Below are positions 31,641 through 41,663 of a stretch of 64,000 nucleotides of DNA, one piece after another. This stretch comes from Caulobacter ginsengisoli (GTDB lineage Bacteria > Pseudomonadota > Alphaproteobacteria > Caulobacterales > Caulobacteraceae), in NCBI RefSeq assembly GCF_030814835.1, contig NZ_JAUSVS010000002.1:186001-250000 (forward strand), written 5' to 3'. Numbering within the stretch: the stretch's first letter is position 1; each line of letters begins with the position of its first letter. The notes below the pieces were generated by a model. It was given only the letters and a program-made list of their open reading frames with translations, did no database searches and was not told the origin of the DNA. The position numbers and the translations under genes are program-made.

Positions 31641-32299
31641 GGGGCGCCTTCGGAGGTCAGGCCGGGATCGTCGGCGGCGCCCCAGTCAGGGTCGCCCGCG
31701 TCGGCGGTGCGCGGCTTCTTGGGCTTGGGATCGTCCAGCGGCGTGGTCAGGCTGGTCGTCGGGCGAAAGGCCATGCCGCCGGCTCCGGCGGGCGGAGCGA
31801 TGGCGTCGGGCGTGCCGCCATATTCGCGGATCACCGAATAGGACCGGGTCGGCGAGCCGGCATAGGGGTTGGCGGCCAGCTTGGTCGGGCCAGGCGGCGG
31901 CGGCAGGCTGGCGACCGGCGCCGCCGGCGGCCGGGGCGCGGCGTAGAGGCTGTCCGGCAGGGGCGCGGTCGGCGGCGCGGGAGCCGCGGTGGGCGCGGCG
32001 GGCGGAGCGTAGGTGGGCCCGCCGCCATAAAGGCCGTTGGCCAACCGTTGCGGCGCGGCGGGCTGCTGCGGCTGCGGCGCGGTCGGCGCGGCGGAGGCGA
32101 CCTTGCCGGGCCAGGCCAGGGTCGGGCCGGCATAGCTGATCGGAGTGGGGGCGCCCGGCAGGGCGGCGGCGGTGGGCGCTGTGGCTGCGACCGGCGCGGC
32201 GCGCGGGACCGGCGGCGGTCCGTAGCGGTCGCCGGCCATGGCGGTCGACGCGACGGCGGTCGCGGCGACGGTCAGGGCGAAGAACGGAACCAGGCGCAT
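31637..32299 (-). CDS. Secreted proline/alanine-rich protein
   Basis: This is a 220-residue protein with a signal peptide (MRLVPFFALTVAATAVASTAMA, cleaved after AMA). The mature part is low in complexity, dominated by Pro, Ala, Gly and Tyr (YGGGPTYAPPAAPTAAP, SLYAAPRPPAAP), ending in an acidic tail. No domain is recognised. It may be a periplasmic or cell-wall-associated linker. ATG 32299 is chosen over a TTG 12 bases earlier. It is the first gene of an operon with a DUF2336 gene. Confidence 0.7.
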   Translation of the reverse strand: MRLVPFFALTVAATAVASTAMAGDRYGPPPVPRAAPVAATAPTAAALPGAPTPISYAGPTLAWPGKVASAAPTAPQPQQPAAPQRLANGLYGGGPTYAPPAAPTAAPAPPTAPLPDSLYAAPRPPAAPVASLPPPPGPTKLAANPYAGSPTRSYSVIREYGGTPDAIAPPAGAGGMAFRPTTSLTTPLDDPKPKKPRTADAGDPDWGAADDPGLTSEGAP

Positions 32300-32347
32300 G
32301 GGGGCGGCCAAACTGCGAAGGACGACCCAAGGCTTACGCCCCGCCGC

Positions 32348-32362
32348 TTAACCTTGACCTAA
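32348..32362 (-). promoter_or_regulatory. CtrA-like box upstream of the proline-rich/DUF2336 operon
   Basis: On the minus strand the sequence reads TTAG-N7-TTAA, one mismatch from the CtrA consensus TTAA-N7-TTAA. It lies 49 bases before the ATG of the first gene. The TTAACCTTG half also occurs before the third DUF2336 gene (44203-44211). Confidence 0.4.
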
Positions 32363-32372
32363 CGCCCCCAAA

Positions 32373-33140
32373 CTAGCGCCCTCGCCACCAGGCCAGAATC
32401 CGCCGCTCGGCCAGGCCCAGCAGGGCGTAGACCGCCGCGCCCATGATCCCCAGGATCAGCAGAGCGGCGAACGCCTTGGCGACCTGCAGGCGGAACAGCG
32501 ATTCCTGGATGCGCCAGGCCAGGCCGATGACCCCGCCGCCTGCCGCGGCGAACTCGGCGATCACCGCCCCGACCAGGGCCAGGCCGGCCGCCACCTTGTG
32601 GCCCTCCAGTACGAAGGGGATGGACGAGGGGATTCGCAGGCGGGTCAGGGTCTGCCAGCGGCTGGCCCCATAGAGGCGGAAGAGGCGCTCCAGGTCTGGA
32701 TCGGCGGCCTTCATGCCGGTCAGGGCGCCCGAGAAGATCGGGAAGAAGGCGACGATGGCGGCCAGGGAGATGACCGCGCGCTCCGGATGCGCCACCCCCG
32801 CCCAGATCTGCACGATGGGGGCGATGGCGATGATCGGGGTGACCTGCAGGGTGACGACCAGGGGTCGCACCGCCCGCTCCAGGATGCCGCTTAGCGAGAC
32901 GGCCAGGGCCAGCAGGCCGGAGATCAGGCTGGCGACGACCAGGGCGATGAAGGCCCGTGACAGAGTGCCCCAGGCCGACAGGGCCAGCAGCGGGGCGTCC
33001 TTGATCGCCTCGGTCCAGATCGCCGAGGGGGCGGGCAGGAAGTAGGGCTTGATGTCCATCAGCCGGCAGGCCGCCTCCCAGCCGCCGATCAGCAGGGCCA
33101 GCAGCAGGATGGGCGCGACCTGGTCGACGATCCGCCTCAT
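32373..33140 (-). CDS. ABC transporter permease (NitT/TauT/ThiX type)
   Basis: The 255-residue permease has about six membrane helices (APILLLALLIGGWEA at the start; AVISLAAIVAFFPIFSGALTG; ALLILGIMGAAVYALLGLAE at the end) and the cytoplasmic EAA loop (MKAADPDLERLFRLYGASRW) that docks the ATPase. Its start overlaps the stop of the ATPase gene by four bases. With the ATPase and the NMT1-type binding protein it forms a complete importer operon on the minus strand. It resembles the families for nitrate, sulfonates, taurine or the thiamine pyrimidine precursor. A longer reading upstream is a frame artefact. Confidence 0.9.
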   Translation of the reverse strand: MRRIVDQVAPILLLALLIGGWEAACRLMDIKPYFLPAPSAIWTEAIKDAPLLALSAWGTLSRAFIALVVASLISGLLALAVSLSGILERAVRPLVVTLQVTPIIAIAPIVQIWAGVAHPERAVISLAAIVAFFPIFSGALTGMKAADPDLERLFRLYGASRWQTLTRLRIPSSIPFVLEGHKVAAGLALVGAVIAEFAAAGGGVIGLAWRIQESLFRLQVAKAFAALLILGIMGAAVYALLGLAERRILAWWRGR

Positions 33141-33880
33141 GCCGCCGCCCGTCCCGTGGCCAGCAGGTCGGAGACCTGCTCGGCGGTGGCCCGGAAGCCC
33201 TCGGTGGTGCGGAAACCGTGCGGGCGGGGCAGGGGACCGGTCACCACCCGCTCCCCGGCCAGCACGCCGGGGCCGGGGGTCATGGCGACCACCCGCTGGG
33301 CCATGTAGACGGCCTCCTCGACGTTGTGGGTGACGAAGAGAATGGTGGGGCGGGTCTCCTGCCACAGGGCCAGCACGTCGTCGGCCAGGGTGCGGCGGGT
33401 GATCTCGTCCAGCGCCGCGAAGGGCTCGTCCAGCAGCAGCAGCCGGGGCGAGGTGACCAGCGCTCTCGCCAATGACACCCGCATGGCCATGCCGCCCGAC
33501 AGCTGGGCCGGCCGCGCCGCCTCCGCGCCCGCCAGTCCGACCCGGCCGAGCGCCGCGCGCGCCTGGTCGCGGGCTTCTTTGGACGCCATGCCGGCCAGTT
33601 CCAGCGGCAGGGCGACATTATCCGTGGCGCTCAGCCAGGGCGCCAGAGTCGGGGCCTGGAAGACCAGCGAGGTCTCGCCTCGCCCGGCCGCCCGCGTCAC
33701 CGTCCCTCGCGTCGGTCCTTCGAGTCCCGCCAGCAGCCGCAGCGCCGTCGACTTGCCGCAGCCCGACGGCCCGACCAGCGCGACGATCTCGCCGGCCTCA
33801 AGGCTCAGGCTGAACGGCCCCACCGCCCGGCCCCGCTTGCCGTACTCGACCTCGACATCCTTGAGGGAGGCGATGGTCAC
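33137..33880 (-). CDS. ABC transporter ATP-binding protein
   Basis: The 247-residue ATPase has Walker A GPSGCGKST, Q-loop VFQAPTLAPWL, signature LSGGMAMR, Walker B LLLLDEPFAALDE and the H-loop FVTHNVEEA. The sequence is of the TauB/SsuB/ThiZ group. It starts with GTG 10 bases after the binding-protein stop and overlaps the permease start. It energises import of the substrate bound by the lipoprotein upstream. Confidence 0.93.
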   Translation of the reverse strand: MTIASLKDVEVEYGKRGRAVGPFSLSLEAGEIVALVGPSGCGKSTALRLLAGLEGPTRGTVTRAAGRGETSLVFQAPTLAPWLSATDNVALPLELAGMASKEARDQARAALGRVGLAGAEAARPAQLSGGMAMRVSLARALVTSPRLLLLDEPFAALDEITRRTLADDVLALWQETRPTILFVTHNVEEAVYMAQRVVAMTPGPGVLAGERVVTGPLPRPHGFRTTEGFRATAEQVSDLLATGRAAA

Positions 33881-33890
33881 CTTGTGAATC

Positions 33891-34898
33891 CTAGGCGGGC
33901 GCCTTGGGCAGGAACTCGAGCGTGTAGGCGGCCTTATAGTCCAGGTCCTTTGGATAGACCCCCTGTCCGGAGGCCATCTGGAAGAACGCCTCCCACCGCG
34001 CGTCGGTCATGACGCCGACGCCGCCCTTGGCCGCGTCGCCGCTTTCGACGATGCCGTAGTCGCGCATCAGCTGGCGGGCATGGGCCAGCAGGTCGGGCGT
34101 CATCTCCGGGTTGTCCTTCATGATCAGGGCGTCGGCCGCCTTGGTGTCGTCATGCAGGTAGGACTTCCAGCCGATGGCGCTGGCCTCGACAAAGGCGCGC
34201 ACGGCGTCGGGGCTCTTGTCGATGAAGGCCTGCGACGCCATCGCCATGGTGCCGTAGCTGGGATAGCCGTTGTCGGCGAGCAGGAAGACGGCGGGCTTCA
34301 GGCCGGCCTCCTTCTCGATCGTATAGGGCTCGCTGGACAGATAGCCCTGCTGCACCACGCTCTTGTCGGCCAGGAACGGGCCGGTCGAGAAATTGTACGG
34401 GCGCAGCTGGTCGTCGGTGAAGCCGTACTTGGCCTTCAGCCACACCCAGATGCCGGTGCGCGACTCGCCCGACAGCAACATCGGGTGGCCCTTCATGTCG
34501 GCGATCGTCTTGATGCCGACGTCGGGGTGGGCGATCAGCACCTGGACGTCCTTCTGGAAGAAGGCGGCCACGGTCTTCACCGGCCGCTTCTCCAGGGCCA
34601 TGTTCAGCACCACGAAGTCGTTGGAACCCATGCCCATCTCGACGGCGTTGTTCGAGAGCAGCGTCGGGATGGAGACGTTCGGGCCGCCCTGGATGATCTG
34701 CACGTCCAGGCCGCGTTTGGCGTATTCGCCGGTCGCCAGGGCCTGGTAGAAGCCGCCGTGCTCGCCCTGGGCCCGCCAATCGGTGGCGAAGCGCAGCTGA
34801 GTGCGGCCGGTGGGCGTCTTGTCCTTCTTAGCGGCGGGCGCGCAGGCGGCGGCCAAAGCAGCGGCGGCGCCGGCGATCATCAGGCGTCTGGACGGCAT
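33891..34898 (-). CDS. ABC transporter substrate-binding lipoprotein, NMT1/THI5-like
   Basis: The 335-residue protein has an export signal with a twin-arginine-like start (MPSRRLMIAG) and a lipobox ending at Cys19 (ALAAACAPA). The mature part is of the NMT1/THI5-like fold: LRFATDWRAQGEHGGFYQAL, GLDVQIIQGGPNVS, AFFQKDVQVLIAHPDVGIKT, SGESRTGIWVWLKAKYG. Relatives bind the thiamine pyrimidine precursor HMP/formylaminopyrimidine or other small organics. No TPP riboswitch is seen upstream, so thiamine is a guess. It is the first gene of the importer operon, downstream of the candidate structured RNA. Confidence 0.88.
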   Translation of the reverse strand: MPSRRLMIAGAAAALAAACAPAAKKDKTPTGRTQLRFATDWRAQGEHGGFYQALATGEYAKRGLDVQIIQGGPNVSIPTLLSNNAVEMGMGSNDFVVLNMALEKRPVKTVAAFFQKDVQVLIAHPDVGIKTIADMKGHPMLLSGESRTGIWVWLKAKYGFTDDQLRPYNFSTGPFLADKSVVQQGYLSSEPYTIEKEAGLKPAVFLLADNGYPSYGTMAMASQAFIDKSPDAVRAFVEASAIGWKSYLHDDTKAADALIMKDNPEMTPDLLAHARQLMRDYGIVESGDAAKGGVGVMTDARWEAFFQMASGQGVYPKDLDYKAAYTLEFLPKAPA

Positions 34899-34955
34899 GG
34901 AACTCTCCCCGAAGAGAGGGCGAGCCTAGGGCGGCGGCCCTGCGCCGTCGATGGA

Positions 34956-34969
34956 ATTTTCCGGAAAAT
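34956..34969. promoter_or_regulatory. Perfect palindrome ATTTTCCGGAAAAT
   Basis: A 14-bp perfect palindrome lies 58 bases before the start of the binding-protein gene, between the candidate RNA and the gene. Its composition is unusually AT-rich for the window. It could be an operator for the transporter operon. Confidence 0.4.
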
Positions 34970-34988
34970 GAGGCCCTGAAGCGAGCAA

Positions 34989-35230
34989 GGAGGCGAAGCT
35001 TCCGGTTGCCCGGCCGCTTCGCCTCCTCACCCAAGCCCCGTAAGGGACCTGTGGCCTTCAGGTACGGATCGGCATCGTTTCCAGGTTGCCCTGGCGATTT
35101 CCAGTCCCGGCCTTGATCCGGTTTCCAGCGGTCTCCCGCTGGTCCTAAGGATCAGGACCATCCCGTTCGCTTGGCCTTCCGGTTTCCCGTCTCGCCCGCG
35201 CCGCGGTTCCTGTCGGCGAGTTGACTTTCC
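34989..35230 (-). ncRNA. Candidate structured RNA with GNRA-type hairpins
   Basis: Within the only gene-free stretch over 300 bases (34899-35372) the minus strand can form several hairpins closed by GNRA tetraloops: CCAGCGG-GAGA-CCGCTGG (35142-35125), CCAGG-GCAA-CCTGG (35094-35081) and CCGG-GCAA-CCGG (35013-35002). The last lies inside an 11-bp stem, GGAGGCGAAGC with GCTTCGCCTCC (35026-34989). Five GGAAA-type linkers recur between them. The plus strand would give non-GNRA loops, so the minus strand is favoured. I cannot match it to tmRNA, RNase P RNA, SRP RNA or a TPP riboswitch. It may be a leader of the transporter operon or a free RNA. Confidence 0.5.
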
Positions 35231-35304
35231 GATGCTTACGGCGTTTAAGCAACCGCCCAGAAAAGCCAGCTTGTGAATACTGACTTCACGGCCGGTGGGC
35301 GACT

Positions 35305-35368
35305 TGTGGATAAGATGTGGACGGCGCCTTGCTGGCCCTTGCCGCGGCAGGGATTGCGGTTTTCCACA
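35305..35368. promoter_or_regulatory. DnaA-box-like sites
   Basis: TGTGGATAA at 35305-35313 is the exact complement of the consensus DnaA box TTATCCACA. TTTTCCACA at 35360-35368 differs by one base. They lie between the ABC-F gene end and the candidate RNA. Two sites alone do not make an origin; regulation of the RNA promoter by DnaA is possible. Confidence 0.35.
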
Positions 35369-35372
35369 ATAT

Positions 35373-37160
<1,788 letters not shown>

Positions 37161-37201
37161 GGGAGGGGGGTGGAACCACGGCGGCTGCCGTAAGTCCAGA
37201 G

Positions 37202-39457
37202 CTAGAACGGTATCGGCTCTTCCGGCTTGGGCGGGGGCGGGGGCGCCACGACCGGCGGCGGGACGTCCATCTTCCTCGCCGCCTCCGCAGCCTCGTCCGA
37301 CGCCCGGCCGAAGTCGGCGGCCAGGTCGCTATAGAAGCCGTTGCGGGGGTCGGCCTGCATTTCCGGTACCGGGTCCGGCAGCAGCCAGTCGAAGTCGCGG
37401 ACCGGCAGGCCGTCGTGGGCGGCGATCATGAACCTGCGCCAGATCATCGCCGGCAGGGTGCCGCCGGCCACATGGGCCATGGGCTTGTCGTCGTCGTTGC
37501 CCAGCCAGACCCCGGCCACGTAGTCGGGGGTGAAGCCGACGAACCAGGCGTCGCGCCAGTTCTGGCTGGTGCCGGTCTTGCCGGCGGCCGGCCGGTTGAA
37601 GGCCGCCTTGGTCCCCGTGCCGCGGGTCAGCACCTTCTCCATCATCTTCACCATCATGCTGGCGAAGTGGATGTCATAGACCTCGCCGGGGGCCTGGGCG
37701 GCATGGCTGTAGAGGGGCTGGCCGCCCTGGGTGGCGATGGTCTCGATCATGTAGGGCTCGATACGCTTACCGCCCTGCTGGAAGACCTGGAAACCGCTGA
37801 CCAGGTCCAGCAGATTCACTTCGTAGCTGCCCAGCGCGACCGACAGGTCGGGATTGGACGGGATGTCCTTGAGGCCAAACCGCCGGGCCAGGTCGCCGAT
37901 CGCCGGCCCCTTGACCTCCTGGGCCAGCTTGACCGCCACGGTGTTGATCGACTTGGCCAGCGCCGTCTCGACCGTCACCGTGCCGCTGTAGCCGGCGCCA
38001 TAGTTCTCCGGCTCCCAGTCGCCGATCTTGACCGGCCCGTCGACCCGCTGGTCGGTGGGCAGCACGCCCTTCTCCAGGGCGGCGGCGTAGACAAAGGGCT
38101 TGAAGGTCGAGCCGGGTTGGCGCTTGGCCTGGACGGCGCGGTTGAACGGGGTTTCGTCGAAATCGGCCCCGCCGACCATCACCCGGATGGCGCCGTCGGT
38201 CGAAAGCGCCAGCAGGGCCCCCTGGTGGGCGCCCATCCGGGCCCCGTCGGTGCGCAGCACCTCGCGCAGGGTCTGGGCGCCGATGCGCTGCAGCTTGGTG
38301 TCGATGGAGAGCTTGACGACCAGGTCGGGTGAGTTGGCGCCGACCAGCCGCACCGCCTCGGTGGTGGCGTAGTCGAGCACATAGCCCAGGTCGCCGTCCT
38401 GCTGGATGGCCCCGGCCGCCAGTTTCGGGGTCTCGGCCATGGCCTGGTCGTACTCGGCCTGGGTCAGCCACTTCTCCCTGAGCATATTGCCCAGCACCAG
38501 GTGCGAACGGGCCAGGGCCGCGCCCATGTTGCGGGTCAGGGCCAGGCGCGAGGGGGCCTTGGGCAGCGAGGCCAGCAGGGCCGCCTCGCCCCGGGTCAGC
38601 TGGCTGGCCGGCTTGCCGAAATAGGCCCTGGAGGCGCCGTCGATGCCGTAGGTGTTGGCCCCGAAGAAGATGCGGTTGAGGTAGAGGGTCAGCACCTCGT
38701 CCTTGCTCAGCACCTTCTGCAGGCGATGGGCCATCAGCGCCTCCTGCAGCTTGCGCTTCATGGTCTGCTCGGGGGTCAGGAACAGGCCCTTGGCCAGCTG
38801 CTGGGTGATGGTCGAGCCGCCCTGCACGACGTGGCCGGCCCGCCAGTTGCTGAAGCTGGCCCGGGCGATGCCGTAAAAATCGATGGCGCCGTGGTGATAG
38901 AAGCGGCGGTCCTCGGCGGCCAGGAAGGCCTCGGGGACGTATTTGGGCAGCTCGTCCAGCTTGACCCGGTCGCCATAGCGCGGCCCCCGGCTGGCGATCA
39001 CCACCCCGTCCTTGTCCTGGAAGCGGATGCCCGGCGCGCGGTTCATGGCGAACAGCGCCTCGCGGCTGGGCAGGGCCGGCACGTCGGCCAGGTATTTGAA
39101 CCAGACAAAGGTCGCGCCGGCGATCAGCACCACCAGCCCGACGGCGGCGGCCACCGCCATGGTCTTCCACAGCCAGGCCAGGCGGGCGTACCAGGGCCTA
39201 TCCCCACCGCCGCCGGGCGGATTGCCGAACAGGCCGCCGGACTTGGCCCCAGGAGATTGGGCCTTGCGCGGCCTGGGTTCCTTCGAGGCCTTGGGCTCCT
39301 TGGCGGCCTTGGGAGGTTTCGGCGGTTTGGGTTTGGGCCCCTTGGCCTTGCCGAACGCCGCCTTGGAGTCGGCCGGTTGCGGCGCCGCCTCGGGCTCGGG
39401 CGGGCTGGCGGGCTGTTCGTCGAACCGGTAGGGTTCCAGGGACCAATCGTCGGACAA
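37202..39457 (-). CDS. Class A penicillin-binding protein (transglycosylase/transpeptidase)
   Basis: The 751-residue bifunctional enzyme has a cytoplasmic Lys/Pro-rich N-terminus (residues 30-80), one membrane helix (about 99-119) and a GT51 transglycosylase domain with the catalytic EDRRFYHHG (Glu182) and GGSTITQQLAKG. The transpeptidase domain has SxxK (STFK, Ser450), SxN (SIN, 503-505) and KTG (627-629). It polymerises and cross-links peptidoglycan in the periplasm. The C-terminal tail is Pro-rich. No ATG is available; the start is TTG at 39457. Which of the several Caulobacter class A proteins it represents is unclear. Confidence 0.92.
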   Translation of the reverse strand: MSDDWSLEPYRFDEQPASPPEPEAAPQPADSKAAFGKAKGPKPKPPKPPKAAKEPKASKEPRPRKAQSPGAKSGGLFGNPPGGGGDRPWYARLAWLWKTMAVAAAVGLVVLIAGATFVWFKYLADVPALPSREALFAMNRAPGIRFQDKDGVVIASRGPRYGDRVKLDELPKYVPEAFLAAEDRRFYHHGAIDFYGIARASFSNWRAGHVVQGGSTITQQLAKGLFLTPEQTMKRKLQEALMAHRLQKVLSKDEVLTLYLNRIFFGANTYGIDGASRAYFGKPASQLTRGEAALLASLPKAPSRLALTRNMGAALARSHLVLGNMLREKWLTQAEYDQAMAETPKLAAGAIQQDGDLGYVLDYATTEAVRLVGANSPDLVVKLSIDTKLQRIGAQTLREVLRTDGARMGAHQGALLALSTDGAIRVMVGGADFDETPFNRAVQAKRQPGSTFKPFVYAAALEKGVLPTDQRVDGPVKIGDWEPENYGAGYSGTVTVETALAKSINTVAVKLAQEVKGPAIGDLARRFGLKDIPSNPDLSVALGSYEVNLLDLVSGFQVFQQGGKRIEPYMIETIATQGGQPLYSHAAQAPGEVYDIHFASMMVKMMEKVLTRGTGTKAAFNRPAAGKTGTSQNWRDAWFVGFTPDYVAGVWLGNDDDKPMAHVAGGTLPAMIWRRFMIAAHDGLPVRDFDWLLPDPVPEMQADPRNGFYSDLAADFGRASDEAAEAARKMDVPPPVVAPPPPPKPEEPIPF

Positions 39458-39525
39458 GAGCGCTCTTTTACGGGCAGGCCAGTCGGGTTTGAGTTTGCGG
39501 CCTAAGGGTTTAGGACGAGCGGATC

Positions 39526-40002
39526 ATGTCGCGCAAACCCTTCTGGGAGACGAAGACCCTCCGGCAGATGACCGTGCGCGAGTGGGAAAGTCTATGCGAC
39601 GGCTGCGGCCTTTGCTGCCTGGTTCGCTTCGAGGATGAGGAAAGCGGCGAAATCATCCCCACAAGGGTGCATTGCCAGCTGTTCAATCCCGACACCTGCC
39701 AGTGCACGGACTACGCCAACCGCCGGGCCACGGTGCCCGACTGTGTCAAGCTGAGCCCCGACAATATCGACAAACTGCACTGGATGCCGCCCTCCTGCGC
39801 CTATCGCCGGATCAATGAAGGCAAGCCGTTGCCCGACTGGCATCCGCTGGTCACCGGCGATCCGGAGAGCGTGCACCGGGCGGGCGTCTCGATCCGGGGC
39901 CAGACCATCAACGAACTGACTCTGGACGAACCGGAGGATGCGCTGGACTTCGCGGCCTGGGACCTGATGCGGGATAAGAGCGACGATCCGGTCGAGGATT
40001 AG
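39526..40002 (+). CDS. YcgN family cysteine cluster protein (UPF0260)
   Basis: This 158-residue protein has the family cluster CDGCGLCCL (Cys24, 27, 30, 31) and further cysteines in VHCQLF, DTCQC, DCVKL and PSCAYRR. The spacing is that of the YcgN/YkgJ zinc- or iron-binding group. The family's role is unknown. The start ATG 39526 is divergent to the PBP start, with 68 bases between. It ends in a four-base overlap with the convergent DUF805 gene. Confidence 0.9.
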   Translation: MSRKPFWETKTLRQMTVREWESLCDGCGLCCLVRFEDEESGEIIPTRVHCQLFNPDTCQCTDYANRRATVPDCVKLSPDNIDKLHWMPPSCAYRRINEGKPLPDWHPLVTGDPESVHRAGVSIRGQTINELTLDEPEDALDFAAWDLMRDKSDDPVED

Positions 40003-40460
40003 GCCAGGCTTGTTGGCGCCGGCGGTCCAAACCGGTTCTCGCCGGGCTGGCCGCCACTGGCGCCGATCCAGATCAGGAAGATGGTCCAGATCGTCCCGGC
40101 GGCCAGGAAGCCCAGGGCCAGCCAGCCGAAGGCCTGGGCGATGACCCACCAGTCGGCGCCGTTGTCGAACCGATGGAGGTTGGAGAAGACGGTCGCGCCG
40201 CTCATGATCAGCCCCACCAGCGGCAGGATGGCGAAGGCCAGGAAGGGGATGATCTGCAGCCAGCCGGTGCGGCCCATGTCATGCAGCCGCTTGGCGTAGA
40301 CGCAGACGTGGCAATAGAGGCTGAGCAGAACCGCGATCTGCCCGAACACCGGGAACCAGCCGATCAGCAGGCCGCCCCCGAACAGGATCAGCCAGCCCAG
40401 CCAGAAATGGGCCCGGTTGATGCGGCCCTCCGGACTGAAGAACAGCGTCAGCCAACTCAT
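39999..40460 (-). CDS. DUF805 family membrane protein
   Basis: The 153-residue protein begins MSWLTLFFSPEGRINRAHFWLGW and has four hydrophobic helices, with the family motif YAKRLHDMGRTGW between the second and third. DUF805 (PF05656) proteins are small inner-membrane proteins of unknown function. The last helix (FGWLALGFLAAGTIWTIFLIW) is followed by a short Gly/Pro tail. It is divergent to the DnaJ-like gene and convergent with ycgN. Confidence 0.9.
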   Translation of the reverse strand: MSWLTLFFSPEGRINRAHFWLGWLILFGGGLLIGWFPVFGQIAVLLSLYCHVCVYAKRLHDMGRTGWLQIIPFLAFAILPLVGLIMSGATVFSNLHRFDNGADWWVIAQAFGWLALGFLAAGTIWTIFLIWIGASGGQPGENRFGPPAPTSLA

Positions 40461-40600
40461 GATTCCCTCCCGAGCGCCCTTTAACGGAGGCTATCCGGTT
40501 TCGCCCCCTAAGTTGTGGCAAAAATATCACATTCGCCCTTGCTTCCCATGGCGCTGGCCTTAAGTGATAGAGTGGTCGAGTCAGTCGTTTCGAGGCCCCT

Positions 40601-41563
40601 TTGGCGCAAGACCCCTACCAGGAACTGGGCGTATCCCGCGGCGCGGGGGCGGACGATATCCGCAAGGCCTTCCGCAAGCTGGCCAAGCAGCATCACCCCG
40701 ACACCAACCCCAACAACAAGGTGTCCGAGGAGCGGTTCAAACGCATAACCGCCGCGTTCGACATCCTGGGCGACCCGGAGAAGAAGAAGAAGTTCGACCG
40801 CGGCGAGATCGACGCCGACGGCCGTGAGGCCCACCCGGGCTTCGGCGGCGGCAATCCGTTCCAGAACGGCGGCTTCCGCTCGGGCGCGGGACGCGCCGGC
40901 GCGCACGGCGCCGGTCCGGGGCCCAATCCCTTCCAGTCCGGCGGCGCCTTCGAGGGCATGGATCTCAACGACATCCTCGGCGACATGATGGGCGGCCGGG
41001 CGGGCCGGGGCGCGGGCGGCGGCTTCGGCGGCGGCTTCTCCGCCCGGGGCCAGGACCTGCGCGCCCATCTCGACATCGACCTGGAGGACGCCATCAAGGG
41101 CGCCAAGAAGCGCATCGCCTTCTCGGACGGCCGCACCATCGACATCAACATCCCCAAGGGCGCCCAGGACCACCAGACCCTGCGGCTGAAGGGCCAGGGC
41201 GCGCCCGGCCGCGCCGGGCCGGGCGACGCCCTGATCGAACTGTCGATCCGCAATCACCCGCTCTATCGCCGCGAAGGCGACACGCTGATCATGGACCTGC
41301 CGATCAGCGCCCCGGACGCCATCCTGGGCGGCAAGGTCGAGGCGCCGACGCCGGACGGGCCGGTGACCCTGACCGTGCCGCGCGGGGCCTCCAGCGGCCA
41401 GTCGCTGCGGCTCAAGGGCCGGGGCTTCATCGACGCCAAGGGCAAGCGCGGCGATCTGCTGGCCCGGCTGATGATCGTCCTGCCCGACACCATCGATCCG
41501 GAGCTGGAAAAGTTCGCCGAGTCCTGGCGCAAGGATCGTCCGTATTCGCCCCGGCGGCGGTGA
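40601..41563 (+). CDS. DnaJ-type co-chaperone (CbpA-like)
   Basis: The 320-residue protein has an N-terminal J domain (YQELGVSRGAGADDIRKAF, HPD at about residues 32-34), a Gly/Phe-rich linker (residues about 75-145) and two C-terminal substrate-binding beta domains (DLRAHLDIDLEDAIKGAKKR, GDTLIMDLPISAPDAILGG, TVPRGASSGQSLRLKGRG). The zinc-finger region of DnaJ is absent, so it is of the type II/CbpA class. It stimulates DnaK ATPase. The start is TTG at 40601 (TTG GCG CAA GAC), with GAGG upstream; no in-frame ATG lies nearby. Confidence 0.92.
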   Translation: MAQDPYQELGVSRGAGADDIRKAFRKLAKQHHPDTNPNNKVSEERFKRITAAFDILGDPEKKKKFDRGEIDADGREAHPGFGGGNPFQNGGFRSGAGRAGAHGAGPGPNPFQSGGAFEGMDLNDILGDMMGGRAGRGAGGGFGGGFSARGQDLRAHLDIDLEDAIKGAKKRIAFSDGRTIDINIPKGAQDHQTLRLKGQGAPGRAGPGDALIELSIRNHPLYRREGDTLIMDLPISAPDAILGGKVEAPTPDGPVTLTVPRGASSGQSLRLKGRGFIDAKGKRGDLLARLMIVLPDTIDPELEKFAESWRKDRPYSPRRR

Positions 41564-41663
41564 ATTCGCCTGTCGTCATGCTTGAGGGTGACAGGCTGGG
41601 CCTGACGCCGCATAACCTGTTCATTCAGCCCCTATTCAGCCGCGCGCCTCTAGGTAGGAGGGC

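Noticed and set aside
34899..35240. TPP riboswitch before the NMT1/THI5-type transporter
   Set aside because: The conserved CTGAGA and GAACCTGATC-type segments are absent on both strands.
35305..35368. Replication origin based on DnaA boxes
   Set aside because: Only two boxes, no AT-rich unwinding region and none of the usual origin-neighbour genes.
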